DNA of 64,000 nucleotides from Natronosalvus vescus (GTDB taxonomy: Archaea > Halobacteriota > Halobacteria > Halobacteriales > Natrialbaceae). The translations under genes and the position numbers were made by a program. Under the pieces are notes generated by a model. That model did no database searches. It was not told the origin of the DNA and was given only the letters and a program-made list of their open reading frames with translations. Shown here piece by piece: positions 35,601-43,830 of the stretch (within the stretch, counting starts at the first letter, position 1; each line of letters begins with the position of its first letter). The stretch spans positions 1,426,001-1,490,000 of the forward strand of contig NZ_CP099546.1 of the NCBI RefSeq assembly GCF_023973145.1. Direction: 5' to 3'.

Positions 35601-35891
35601 CTCCAGGATCCAGTCGTCGTCGAGTTCCAGGTCGAGATCGAGGTCGAACAAATCGTCGAGACCCGATTCGTCTTCGAACCGAACCACCGTTGGGATGGGA
35701 TAGTCGCCCGGGGTGTGATTGACGACGTACTCGTACTCGGCGGTCAGCGTTCCGTCTTCGAGGTCGGCCGTCGCGTTGCCGGGCAGCGCGAGGACGCCAC
35801 CAGCCGCCGCCGAGAGCCGAACGAAGTCGCGCCGTGTGATCGGTACGTCGTCGAAATTCGCCTGAGAGAGGTCGTGATCGTGGTGTGTCAT
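32697..35891 (-). CDS. Secreted M14 zinc carboxypeptidase with accessory C-terminal domain
   Basis: This 1064-residue exoenzyme has a Tat signal (ITRRDFVRLSAAAGGVLALPG). The M14 peptidase domain (about 130-560) shows the zinc ligands His239 and Glu242 in EASIHGLERAG and a His in GADLHAMFW (about 381). Substrate-binding features include SCNPDGWVARD and EVYDTNRQYP. After a jelly-roll/PPC-like region (about 600-700) and a glutamine-amidotransferase-like stretch follows the last 125 residues. These are about 70% identical by eye to the end of the large S8 protease at 38565-41291 (GGQTNRTELDV, VRDTVPENWTVDEAFGD, HVYFGLEE, LTHFAEAP, DREWTTFAGTDRTVTVVAED). It cleaves C-terminal residues of extracellular peptides. 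A TTTATAAT box and a 22-bp shared motif lie upstream. Confidence 0.88.
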   Translation of the reverse strand: MTHHDHDLSQANFDDVPITRRDFVRLSAAAGGVLALPGNATADLEDGTLTAEYEYVVNHTPGDYPIPTVVRFEDESGLDDLFDLDLDLELDDDWILEDPPAAYAQLTTTAVEEVLEIPTAEELSYTPGSNPFWRLGHYPLGVFPAPHRAVDFIDYEQMISGMEYLESEHADRVNFYALADAENPHDVEFGTSPGHHNQLTDRHDPKDLHVAEITNDIDEIRGIEAFENRQKVMFEASIHGLERAGPEACYRFIERILTGREQEFERLLDDCVLIILSCNPDGWVARDPQYDSGWQTGGPDATHPRVPAAPLHERGNAEVYDTNRQYPTVGWIDPSHHPGEPDEERWATENPHDIIDKVPDAMGVVEHFRGYENLTHGADLHAMFWNSDFILGLINQIEYTQDEFHDLYEMNRTLEANLEEAMDDWETLAEVQEEATGNFNPDVLMPVLPETAYDYSTIWDTIGYTITGGLIGFMGASEDRGGLDVTTMAFEMAYSHMIGGNVYNPELADKWVTGYIAAMKTMTDYALRDVDSEVVTRDGEGTEIAYVTTDELTRSSDDLSFLQDGDTDSGGTELASTEHELIVDAESTETLSFDVADDLHTLTVHAHAPHGLVDVVLQDPHGNEIRSYRPSTFNGDGHHHIPPMVVKEPIGGEWSLEVESLMTDQSTELHAHVGTLQSTAEHPDPREALGFEQEEYEVTPLAFFDDLESENELLTTVALTPAEVAEAGVDADHLVVAHDDRGDDPANYVAAIDDYVESGGNLVLTDTGLHLLAAMETAPDVETDDVVDDTFGVSHLEEKADDHPLLTDTRPIQRMTWKVAPLGYPYADDAPMTLVDAEAFETSGGTVAGTTDGLVSCGSIFTDTEGWRGIHAIGGLLPPASQQELHPFGLKNYVLSYFGFTVLVNAFGMEQRRFVDGEVVRTIGDHDQGSTFAVEGERNDSGSIFTGGQTNRTELDVQATEPVIVRDTVPENWTVDEAFGDAEATAAADGGGTHVYFGLEETQSVYEDLTHFAEAPDDLLETGEYTFGPIAVSRGTDDDGTLTDREWTTFAGTDRTVTVVAEDI

Positions 35892-35943
35892 GGGTGGTAC
35901 GTACAGGTTCGGCGTGGGAACCCATCACAACCAATAACAATCA

Positions 35944-35974
35944 TTATAAAATGGGTATTGACAAACCGATCCAA
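35944..35974 (-). promoter_or_regulatory. Promoter of the M14 protease with shared 22-bp motif
   Basis: The motif at 35953-35974 (plus-strand GGGTATTGACAAACCGATCC + AA) lies just upstream of a TTTATAAT box (35944-35951) on the minus strand. It matches the element upstream of the large S8 protease at 20 of 22 bases. It is likely an activator site, because it adjoins the TATA box on the 5' side. Confidence 0.55.
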
Positions 35975-36046
35975 GAGTCGGTACCTCGAATTCCGCGGTT
36001 CACGTTTGTATCCGACATCAGACCGGTGACCGGCGTCGAATTACGG

Positions 36047-36577
36047 TCAGGCGACTTCGGCCTCGATGAGTGACGCGGTCGCCTCTGTCTCCAGATGTAG
36101 ATCGAAACCGGAACCGATCGACTCCATCGCGGGATCGAGTTCGTTGATGATCGAGCGTCCGTCGCGCTCTCGACGGACGAACCCGGCGTCCTCGAGCGTT
36201 ACGAGGTGGTGTGAAATCGTGCTGGAATCGCAGTCGAGTGCGGTAGCGAGTTCGACGTTCGGGGAGGGGCCGAGCGCCGCCTGTGCCTCGAGTACTCGCC
36301 GTTTTGCCGGTTCGAAGAGCATGCCTCGCCGTTCAACGTCGTCGTCGTCGAACGGGAAGTACCGTCGTTTTCCACAGACCGTTACCGACTGAATCACGTT
36401 TTTGTCTTCCAGAACGCGCACGTGATGGCGCACGGTCGAGAGTGGAACGCCACTCTCGGTGCTTACCGCGGAGAGACAGCGGCCAGGGTCGGTGTGGATC
36501 GTCTCGCAAATCGTTCGTCTCCGATCGTTCTCGAACAGACAGGAATCGCCGTGTGTGCGGTGTCCGTATGCCGACAT
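36047..36577 (-). CDS. Soluble tandem winged-helix (ArsR-like) regulator
   Basis: This 176-residue DNA-binding protein has two winged-helix modules: RRTICETIHTDPGRCLSAVS with GVPLSTVRHHVRVLEDKNVI, and LATALDCDSSTISHHLVTLE with GFVRRERDGRSIINELDP. It is closely related to the cytoplasmic half of the membrane-tethered regulator at 11948-13666 (shared STVRHHVR-LE, KRRYFPxD, STISHHL-LE, RExxGRS) but has no transmembrane part. The ATG at 36577 is chosen over a GTG two codons earlier. Lying between the M14 and S8 protease genes, it is a candidate regulator of them. That link is by position only. Confidence 0.8.
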   Translation of the reverse strand: MSAYGHRTHGDSCLFENDRRRTICETIHTDPGRCLSAVSTESGVPLSTVRHHVRVLEDKNVIQSVTVCGKRRYFPFDDDDVERRGMLFEPAKRRVLEAQAALGPSPNVELATALDCDSSTISHHLVTLEDAGFVRRERDGRSIINELDPAMESIGSGFDLHLETEATASLIEAEVA

Positions 36578-36953
36578 TGTCACGGTATCTGGGCGGGGGA
36601 TCGGTGACCGTGTGCGGTGTCGGCTACTGTCGACGATGCTACCGTCCGAGTGCGACCGAACCCGTGGCGATGCAGCCTCGAGTTTTCACCACGAACCGGG
36701 ACGGGTCGTCCCGCCCTGATCTCAGCACCTAGCTGTCGGTCTTCGTGAACGAATAGGATCTCGCGTGCCATTCGGCCGTGACTATCAGCGTTGACTGTAT
36801 ATCTATACCCTCTATAATTTTTGGAATACAATATAAAACGTCAAAATGTTCAGAATATAGCTACCATAAACCCATTAGATATTTGATTCATTGGCCGACG
36901 TTAGGATATGGTTTGTTTTTGAAATGTTGGTGGGCCGGAAGGTGGAGTCCCCG
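36578..36953. other. Gene-free gap with AT-rich patch
   Basis: About 376 bp. The part from about 36785 to 36915 is markedly AT-rich (TATATCTATACCC, TCTATAATTTTTGG, CAATATAAAACG) in a GC-rich genome. It holds several TATA-like words on both strands but no credible gene. It separates the wHTH regulator (promoter side) from the 3' end of the S8 protease, so part of it is the regulator's promoter. Confidence 0.5.
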
Positions 36954-38408
36954 TCAGTCGAAGCCGAGCAGCTCTCCGGACTCGGCGGCCTTCACCGCCT
37001 CGAGCGCGTCGACGTACCCTGCACCGACGTTCGTGGCCGTATACTCGGCCGTTCCCACGGGATCCTCGAGGCCGGCCGTTGCGTCGGCGTCCGCCGTCGC
37101 CTCGAGCGTGGTGATCACGTCGATCGGGTCGGGTGCAACGCCGTGGTTCTCGATGTAGGCGTCGATGACGAGGGCAGCACAGCCGGCGGCGACCGGGTTG
37201 GACATGCTCGTCCCCGAGAGGAGGCCGTACCAGAGTTCGTCGTCCGAACCCAGCACCCACAGGGGCTGGACGGGATTGAGTGTACTCATCACGTCAGCAC
37301 CTTTCGCGGCGACCGCAGGCCGATTCAGCTCGAGCGGGCCGAGTTCGTCCTCGGGCACGCCACTGTACAGGTCGACCACGTTTTCGAGTGCCTGTTGCCG
37401 ATCGTGGTTGCCGTCTGCAGCCCCGCGAGAGGAGAAGTCCGTAACCGACTGATCGGCGTGGGTCGCCGCGACGCTCAGCGTATACGGTGCCTGCTTTCGC
37501 TGGCCGAGCGTGTCGTCTTCGGGGCCGTCGTTGCCTGCAGAGTACGTGACGAGGACGCCGGCCTCGGTTGCGTACCAGGTGGCGACGTTGAGGGGGTCGT
37601 ACGGATCGAAGTCGCCCGGTCCAGCGCCGTAGGAGTTCGAAGCGACGTGAATGTGGTGTTCACCCGAGTGCTGGAGTCGGAGCAGGTGGTCGTAGGCCGA
37701 GACGGCTTTCAGCACCGTCAGCGAGGCGTTGGCGGAGTACGACGTCAACGTGACGTCCGGAGCCATCCCCTTGTACTCGCCATCGCTGGCGGAGCCGTCG
37801 GCACCGACGCTGCCGGCACAGTGGGTGCCGTGTCCGACGTCGTCTGTGTTCACGAGGCCAGCGTCGATCCAGAGGTCGCCCTCCTCAGCGAGTGGATCGC
37901 CGGCCCAGTGCCAGTTGGCCTCGATGTTGTCCTGAAGGTCGGGGTGTGCGCCGTCGATGCCGGTGTCGATGACGGCGACGTGCGCGTTCTCGCCGGTGTA
38001 GGGGATTTCGAGCCCCGTTCCTTCTTGTACGTCTTTCGCTCGCGTATCGGGGCGGGCATCGTCGTGTTCCCACTCGAGTTCGTCGTTAGGGGAGATGCGT
38101 CGCACCTCGTCCCAGCCGGCGACTGTCTCGAGCTGTGTGCCGGTGAACAGGGCGTAACCGATGGGAAGGTGGTCGAAGCCGAGGAACCCTTCCACGAGGT
38201 CGAGGCCGGCGAGTAACTCGATGTCGTCGGTCGAGTCGAAGACGACCAGCGCTTCCTGGAGAACATCGGTCTCGAGATCCAGGGTGGCCGCGACCGTTCC
38301 CGATCCCGCGAGTGCGCCGACGCCGGTAGCGCCAACGAGCTGGAGGAATCGTCGTCTGTTCGATACGTCGGTGTTGGTGTCGGTGTTGGTGTCGGTGTTT
38401 CGTGTCAT
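36954..38408 (-). CDS. Halolysin-like S8 serine protease (subtilase)
   Basis: This 484-residue secreted subtilisin has a Tat signal (NRRRFLQLVGATGVGALAGS) after a TDTNTDTNTD repeat, and a propeptide with the inhibitor-I9-like run ALVVFDSTDDIELLAGLDLV. The catalytic triad is complete: Asp in HVAVIDTGIDGAHPD, His in VGHGTHCAGSVGADG, Asn in YSAGNDGPEDD and Ser in LLSGTSMSNPVAAGCA. It ends soon after the catalytic domain and lacks the accessory C-terminal domain found on its two protease neighbours. It would digest extracellular protein after Tat export in folded form. I did not find the 22-bp promoter motif upstream of this gene. Confidence 0.9.
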   Translation of the reverse strand: MTRNTDTNTDTNTDVSNRRRFLQLVGATGVGALAGSGTVAATLDLETDVLQEALVVFDSTDDIELLAGLDLVEGFLGFDHLPIGYALFTGTQLETVAGWDEVRRISPNDELEWEHDDARPDTRAKDVQEGTGLEIPYTGENAHVAVIDTGIDGAHPDLQDNIEANWHWAGDPLAEEGDLWIDAGLVNTDDVGHGTHCAGSVGADGSASDGEYKGMAPDVTLTSYSANASLTVLKAVSAYDHLLRLQHSGEHHIHVASNSYGAGPGDFDPYDPLNVATWYATEAGVLVTYSAGNDGPEDDTLGQRKQAPYTLSVAATHADQSVTDFSSRGAADGNHDRQQALENVVDLYSGVPEDELGPLELNRPAVAAKGADVMSTLNPVQPLWVLGSDDELWYGLLSGTSMSNPVAAGCAALVIDAYIENHGVAPDPIDVITTLEATADADATAGLEDPVGTAEYTATNVGAGYVDALEAVKAAESGELLGFD

Positions 38409-38564
38409 CTGTTGTCAGTTTGGTGTGGTGACTCGGTCGATGAATCACCGCAGTTCGCACAGCCGGTGGTGTACCGTGGATTCACACAGTCACACGTGAG
38501 CCGTGGAAGTGATACTCGAGTAGTATCCGAAACGGGTCGAAACCGATCGCAGCCCGTCGCGCGA

Positions 38565-41291
38565 TCAGGTCTCCTCGGCGACGACGGTCACCGTCCGCTC
38601 GGTGCCCGTAATCGTCGTCCACTCGCGACTGGTAAGCGTCCCGTCATCGTCTGTGTCGGTCGAGACGGCGAGGGGGCCGAAGGTGTAGCGGTCGGACTCG
38701 TCGACGCTGTCGGGTGCCTCCGCAAAGTGCGTCAGATTCTCGTAGACGGAATCGGCCTCCTCGAGGCCGAAGTAGACGTGCGTGCCGCCGCCGAAGGCCG
38801 GCGTCGTCGCCTCGACATCGCCGAACGCCTCGTCGACGTCCCATCCCTGTGGGACGGTGTCGCGGACGAGGACGTTCTCGCCTTCGGGGTGTCGAACCTC
38901 GACGTCGAGGTCGGTGCGGTTGGTCTGCCCGCCGGTGAAGACGCTGGCGTCCATCTCGGCGTCGCCTTCGACCACCAGTCCGGTCTCGTCGAAGGCCGTC
39001 TCGAGGTCGAGGTGGGCGCGGCAGTCGAAGCCGTTGACCAGACCGGGGACGTTGACCAACTTCGCGACGACGTAGAAGACGCGCTCGCCGCCGTTGTCCT
39101 CTAGGTCGTCGACGCTGACGCTGGTCGAGACGGATGCCTCGCCCTGGATGCCGGCATCGCTGTCGACGATGGTCGGATCACCGGTGAGCGAGTCGGGGTT
39201 CTGGGCGTCGTAGAGGAACAGGTCAATGTGTGGGTCACCCTTGGTCGCTCCGGCGTTGCCACCACTGTAGTGGCTGAACGCGACGTCGGCGGAAACTTCA
39301 CCCGGTGCATCGACGCGAACGTGGCCGGCGACGGCTCGTTCGTCGTCGGGGACGGCCAGTCCGACGATTCCGGAGACCGAATCGTCGGTGAGGTCGCGAG
39401 TGACGGCATCGATCGCTGGCCCGAGGTTGGCTCGACCGAAGCCCTCGTAGGGATCGCGGCCGCCGTGTGTGTAAACGGGCGCTTTCGCCGCGTGATACGG
39501 GGCGGCCGTGAGTGCCGTCTCGCTCGCGGTCGCGAGAATCACGTTCTTCAGCCGGAGCACGTCGTCGTAGCCCGTGTCGACGGGTTCCGGAAGGGCGATC
39601 GATTCGGGCGCGTCTTCCTCCATCGCGTCGGCGACGAGCCCGGCGATGCCACAGACGCTCGGGGCAGCCATCGAGGTACCGCCTTTGCCCGTGTAGCCGC
39701 GGATGCCATCGCCGCCCATTCCCTCGCGTCTGGCACCACGGTTGAGCACCTCGAGGTCGACGTCGTCGAAGGTGAGCGCGTCGAGAACCTCGTCCGCGAG
39801 ATCGATCTCGTAGTCCGCGTCGCCCGTGATCGCCGGATCGAACTCGGTTTTGGGTGCGAGGGCGTCGTCCTCCAGCTCATCGAGCGCTTTGACCGGCTCG
39901 AGCTCGGCGTCTGCTTCGACTGACTCGGGCTGTTCGGTCGTCACCTCGTCCTCAGGTTCGCCGGTATCGGCGGCGATGTCGAGGACGGTTAGCTCACCGC
40001 CTGGTGCGGAGACGTCGGGTTTCGTGTACGGTTCGCCTGATTCGTCGATGCCCGCGATTCCACCCGAAGAGTAGGAAGCGATGCCGTCGAGCGGATCGGT
40101 CGAGACGGTCGAGATGGCCTCATTGGCGACGGCCGGAGCGCCGTTTCCGCTGGCTGGCGTGGCGTCGTTGCCGGCGGCCGCTACCGAGAGGATACCCGCT
40201 TCGGCCATCTCCCGAATGACGCCGGGGATGTCGTCGAGCGTCTCGGCAGCGGCACCGAGTGGAAGGCCACCGACGTACCCCCAGGACATGTTCACCGCAC
40301 GGAGGTTGAACGTCTCGACGAACGACTCGGCGTCGTCGCCGACCGCGCGCGTTCCAGTGCCGAGATCGGTAACGCTCACGATGCTCGAGTTCGGTGCGAT
40401 ACCGGCGTGCAACGAGAGGTCACCGTCGTCGGTTCGGTCACCGATGGTCTCTCCCGGGTGTTTAAACGCCCCCACGGCAACGCGGTCGACCTGTCCCGTC
40501 GTGATCAGTTCGCCTTCGAGGGTTCGTACGTGAATCGTGTACGTCGCCTCGCCCTCGTCGTGGACGGTCGGCGTCTCCGCGAGGTTGTTCTCGAACGTGA
40601 TCTCCGAGGTGCCGGAGGCCCCGCCCGAACTCGCGATTTCTTCCCCATCGGGCCCTTCGATGACCAGCTCGATACCCTCGCCGTACGCACTGGCGAAGAC
40701 TCCGGATCCAGCGACGGCGTCGACTTCGTAGGTGAGTGTATTGCCGAGCAGGAGTATCGTTTGCGGGTCGTCTTCCTGGTATCGGTCGGGGTCGATGGCG
40801 CTCGCGCGGCCGCTGCCGGCCATGATCGACGCGACGTGCGTTCCGTGCCCGTTCGAGTCGCGCGGCTTCTCATAACCGCCGTAGCGGGTGTTGTCGTTGT
40901 GCCACCCGACGAGTTTCGTCGTGTGCGGTTGAATCTTCCCGCCGGTGTTCGAGAACGGGTTACCGTCGACCTCGAACCCGTCCTCAGACGTGACGGTCAC
41001 GCCACTCCACGGTCCGATGTCTGGGTGTCGCGAATCCGTTCCGCTATCGGTGAGACCGAGGGTGCGATCCGTTCGACCCCGGTAACCTCGCTCCCAACCG
41101 TGTAATGCCTCACGAACACGTACGTTCATAAAGTCGAGCGAGACGTCATCAGTTGCGACGACTGGCTCGGACGTGACTGCCGGCGCGGCGAGAAACGCCG
41201 CCCCTGTCGCCGCCCCCACTTTCATGAACGAGCGACGTGAGACCGATGCATCCTTCCCCTGTCCAGATTCCTGATTGTCTTTCTGACTCAT
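38565..41291 (-). CDS. Large S8 subtilase with inserted region and accessory C-terminal domain
   Basis: This 908-residue exported subtilase has a Tat signal (VSRRSFMKVGAATGAAFLAA). Catalytic residues are Asp in LGLTDSGTDSRHPDIG, His in SNGHGTHVASIMAGSG, Asn in SVAAAGNDATP and Ser in GKGGTSMAAPSVCGIAG. A long beta-rich insert (about 170-270) lies between the His and Asn motifs, and an acidic insert (about 430-490) precedes the Ser motif. The C-terminus has a PPC-like region, then the 125-residue domain shared with the M14 enzyme (GGQTNRTDLDV, VRDTVPQGWDVDEAFGD, HVYFGLEEADSVYENL, SREWTTITGTERTVTVVAEE). The shared domain may anchor or target both enzymes. Its promoter carries the 22-bp motif. 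Confidence 0.88.
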   Translation of the reverse strand: MSQKDNQESGQGKDASVSRRSFMKVGAATGAAFLAAPAVTSEPVVATDDVSLDFMNVRVREALHGWERGYRGRTDRTLGLTDSGTDSRHPDIGPWSGVTVTSEDGFEVDGNPFSNTGGKIQPHTTKLVGWHNDNTRYGGYEKPRDSNGHGTHVASIMAGSGRASAIDPDRYQEDDPQTILLLGNTLTYEVDAVAGSGVFASAYGEGIELVIEGPDGEEIASSGGASGTSEITFENNLAETPTVHDEGEATYTIHVRTLEGELITTGQVDRVAVGAFKHPGETIGDRTDDGDLSLHAGIAPNSSIVSVTDLGTGTRAVGDDAESFVETFNLRAVNMSWGYVGGLPLGAAAETLDDIPGVIREMAEAGILSVAAAGNDATPASGNGAPAVANEAISTVSTDPLDGIASYSSGGIAGIDESGEPYTKPDVSAPGGELTVLDIAADTGEPEDEVTTEQPESVEADAELEPVKALDELEDDALAPKTEFDPAITGDADYEIDLADEVLDALTFDDVDLEVLNRGARREGMGGDGIRGYTGKGGTSMAAPSVCGIAGLVADAMEEDAPESIALPEPVDTGYDDVLRLKNVILATASETALTAAPYHAAKAPVYTHGGRDPYEGFGRANLGPAIDAVTRDLTDDSVSGIVGLAVPDDERAVAGHVRVDAPGEVSADVAFSHYSGGNAGATKGDPHIDLFLYDAQNPDSLTGDPTIVDSDAGIQGEASVSTSVSVDDLEDNGGERVFYVVAKLVNVPGLVNGFDCRAHLDLETAFDETGLVVEGDAEMDASVFTGGQTNRTDLDVEVRHPEGENVLVRDTVPQGWDVDEAFGDVEATTPAFGGGTHVYFGLEEADSVYENLTHFAEAPDSVDESDRYTFGPLAVSTDTDDDGTLTSREWTTITGTERTVTVVAEET

Positions 41292-41314
41292 ACCACAGTC
41301 AATCTCTCACAAGC

Positions 41315-41346
41315 TTCCTAAGAAGGGTTTTGACAAACCCATCCAA
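41315..41346 (-). promoter_or_regulatory. Promoter of the large S8 protease with shared 22-bp motif
   Basis: Plus-strand GGGTTTTGACAAACCC (41325-41340) is a perfect GGGTTT-N4-AAACCC dyad followed by ATCCAA, as in the M14 promoter. A TATA-like TTCTTAGG (minus strand, 41315-41322) adjoins it, about 25 nt from the start codon at 41291. Confidence 0.55.
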
Positions 41347-41506
41347 ACGTTCGATCCCGGGCTTCGGTGCCCAGATGTGTCCAATTGACTGAGTGACTAC
41401 ATGCTGGTGATCACACCCCTGCAATAGTTGGGAATAATACCCGACCGGGGCAAATATTACTGGTAGATGGAAAGGTATTACTCACAATCTATCGTCGTAT
41501 ACGAAC

Positions 41507-42745
41507 ATGGAACAGGAGGATCACGCTGCCTTCGAGACGCGAACGGTAACCGAGGGGGAAGACCCGTTTCGGGTCGGCAGTGAGGCCGGTGACGTCGCCA
41601 CACCGATTCACCTCGCTTCGACGTTCGCACTGCCGGGGCTCGACACCGACCTCAGCCTCGAGAACGTCGACCCCGACCGGGGTGAATTTCTGTACTCACG
41701 CCTTTCGAACCCGACGCGTCACGCCCTCGAGAAACGCCTCGCCAGCCTCGAGGGTGGGGAACACGCGATGGCGTTCTCCTCGGGCACCGCCGCGATCTTC
41801 ACGACGATGCTATCGTGCGTCGAGCCGGGTGACCACATCGTCGCCGGCGACGACCTCTACGCGGGCACCCGGCGGATGCTGGAATCCGTCTTTCGCGACC
41901 GGCTCGACGTCGCGGTGACGTTCGTCGACGCGACCGAAACGGCGTCGGTCGAGGACGCCGTCACCGACGAGACGGCGTTCATCTGGATGGAGACGCCGAC
42001 GAACCCCCGGATGACGCTCTGTGACGTGCGAGCAATCGCAAATATCGCCGATAGCTACGACACCTCCTTCGGCGTCGACAACACCTTCGCGAGTTCGTAC
42101 TTCCAGCGCCCGCTCGAGCTTGGTGCCGACGTCGTCGCCCACAGCACCACGAAGTACCTCAACGGTCACTCCGACTCCGTCGGCGGTGCCGTGATCACGA
42201 GCGACGACGACCTCGCCGAGGAGATCGCTTTTCTCCAGCAAGTCGGGATCGGTGACATGCTCGCCCCATTCGACAGCTATCTCGTCCTCCGTGGTCTCAA
42301 GACGCTCTCGCTCCGGATGCGCCAGCACGAAACCAACGCGATGGCCATTGCCGAGTATCTCGAGGATCACGAAGCCGTCTCGGCGGTTCACTATCCTGGT
42401 CTCGAGTCTCACCCACAACACTCCCTCGCCCGTCGGCAGATGGACGGCTTCGGCGGGATTCTGTCGTTCGAACTCGCGGGCGATCTCGAGGACGCTAAAC
42501 GGTTCCTCGAGGCGCTCGAGGAGTTTACCCTGGCCGTCAGCGTCGGCGGCGTCGAGAGCCTGATCGAACACCCCGCAGCGATGACGCACGAACCGGTTCC
42601 GCGCCAGGAACGCGAAGCAATCGGTATCACCGACACGCTGATTCGCGTCTCCGTCGGCGTCGAGGCTCCGGAGGATCTGCTCGCCGACCTCGAGCGCGGC
42701 TTCGAGGCGATTCAAAAGCCGACGACGACCGCGGACGACGATTAA
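41507..42745 (+). CDS. Cystathionine gamma-synthase/lyase-type PLP enzyme
   Basis: This 412-residue Cys/Met-metabolism PLP enzyme has the cofactor lysine Lys216 in VAHSTTKYLNGHSDSVGG. Family motifs include LYSRLSNPTRHALEKRLASL, AMAFSSGTAAIFTTML, WMETPTNPRMTLCDV and SVGGVESLIEHPAAMTH. Members perform gamma-elimination or gamma-replacement (cystathionine synthesis or cleavage, O-acylhomoserine sulfhydrylation). The sequence alone does not separate these. It converges on the HtpX-like gene, the two stop codons sharing TTAA. A dyad-like TAATACCCGACCGGGG-CAAATATTA lies about 50 bp upstream and might be regulatory. Confidence 0.88.
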   Translation: MEQEDHAAFETRTVTEGEDPFRVGSEAGDVATPIHLASTFALPGLDTDLSLENVDPDRGEFLYSRLSNPTRHALEKRLASLEGGEHAMAFSSGTAAIFTTMLSCVEPGDHIVAGDDLYAGTRRMLESVFRDRLDVAVTFVDATETASVEDAVTDETAFIWMETPTNPRMTLCDVRAIANIADSYDTSFGVDNTFASSYFQRPLELGADVVAHSTTKYLNGHSDSVGGAVITSDDDLAEEIAFLQQVGIGDMLAPFDSYLVLRGLKTLSLRMRQHETNAMAIAEYLEDHEAVSAVHYPGLESHPQHSLARRQMDGFGGILSFELAGDLEDAKRFLEALEEFTLAVSVGGVESLIEHPAAMTHEPVPRQEREAIGITDTLIRVSVGVEAPEDLLADLERGFEAIQKPTTTADDD

Positions 42746-43830
42746 CCGACCATCGTCTCTAATTCTGCGGCCAGGTTTCCTAGCTGAGCGATCCGTTCGT
42801 CAGTGGGGGGATGGGCGTGCGTTTCGACGTGAAAGTCGCCGTCATCGTTCGATTCCTGGCCCGGCCGATCGAACCCGTGCGGGAGCAAACACATCCCGTC
42901 GAGGCCGCGATAGCTGGGGAGACTCGAGGTGGCCGAAGTACCGGCGACCTGTCGGGCGTCCTCTCGCGGCGCGGTCACCACGTCGTCGAGGCGCTCGAGC
43001 GCGCTCGCGAGCGCAGCGGGATTCCCGGTGAGCGTCGCGCCGTCGCGGTCGGCGACGAACTCCCGCTGTCGGGAGAGCCCTCTGCTCAGGAAGACGACGA
43101 CGGACGCGAGGATCCCGAGGACGATCCCGCCGAGCACGACGGTGACCCCGAGAGCGACGAGAAATTGAAAGAGTCCGGCGAAGCTGACCAGCGGCGCGTC
43201 GATGAACGCCGACGCGAGGACGTAGCTCACCCCTAGCAAGGCGGCGTAGACGTACGGCTGCGTCCAGGAGGGAAGAAGGTCGCCGAACACGACGTGCTCG
43301 TCGGCGACGAGTGCCGGGAGAAACGAGGCGAGCGTCATCACTGCCGCGTCCCGGTTTTTCAGGTGCACGAGTTCGTGGGCGATGACGCCATCGAGTTCGT
43401 CGGACTCGAGGCGCTCGAGCAGGCCCTCGCTGACGACGATCGTTCCGGATCGAACGCCGCCGACGGCGAAGCTGTTCGGCACGTCGGTGTCGGCGATCGC
43501 GATCGACGGGACGGTCATATCGAGCTGGGCGGCCAGGCGGGTCACCCGGTCGAGCAACGGGCCGTGTCCGTCGGGATCAGCCGGGTCGGCGTCGGCTTCG
43601 GACAGTAATTCGCGGCGAGCGTACCGAAGCTGGACGAGCAAGAGAACGAGCAAACAGATGGCCGTCCCCACGGCGTACTGTGCGGGAGTAGACGTAATCC
43701 CGGCCGCGCCGAACACCGGGTCGAGCCACGGCTCGAGGAACGTGACGATTGTGAGCGCAACCGCCACGGTGACGACGAGAATTGCGCCGAGCGTTGCCGC
43801 GATCCGACCGGTCAGCTCCGAACCTGCCAT
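42742..43830 (-). CDS. htpX: HtpX-like M48 membrane zinc metalloprotease
   Basis: This 362-residue membrane endopeptidase has the active site HELVHLKNRDAAVM (zinc ligands His152 and His156, catalytic Glu153) and the downstream third-ligand region REFVADRDGATLTGNP. Four hydrophobic segments are visible, two before the active site (LGAILVVTVAVALTIVTFL, YAVGTAICLLVLLLVQL) and two after it (LFQFLVALGVTVVLGGIVLG and neighbours). The ATG at 43830 (MAGSELTGRIAATLG) starts right before helix 1; a longer frame upstream is poor in family features. It would degrade misfolded membrane proteins. It shares four bases with the convergent PLP-enzyme gene. Confidence 0.88.
   Translation of the reverse strand: MAGSELTGRIAATLGAILVVTVAVALTIVTFLEPWLDPVFGAAGITSTPAQYAVGTAICLLVLLLVQLRYARRELLSEADADPADPDGHGPLLDRVTRLAAQLDMTVPSIAIADTDVPNSFAVGGVRSGTIVVSEGLLERLESDELDGVIAHELVHLKNRDAAVMTLASFLPALVADEHVVFGDLLPSWTQPYVYAALLGVSYVLASAFIDAPLVSFAGLFQFLVALGVTVVLGGIVLGILASVVVFLSRGLSRQREFVADRDGATLTGNPAALASALERLDDVVTAPREDARQVAGTSATSSLPSYRGLDGMCLLPHGFDRPGQESNDDGDFHVETHAHPPTDERIAQLGNLAAELETMVG

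Noticed and set aside
33972-36029. 685-codon plus-strand frame opposite the M14 protease
   Set aside because: Antisense shadow produced by GC-rich codon bias. The minus strand has a complete signal peptide and catalytic motifs.
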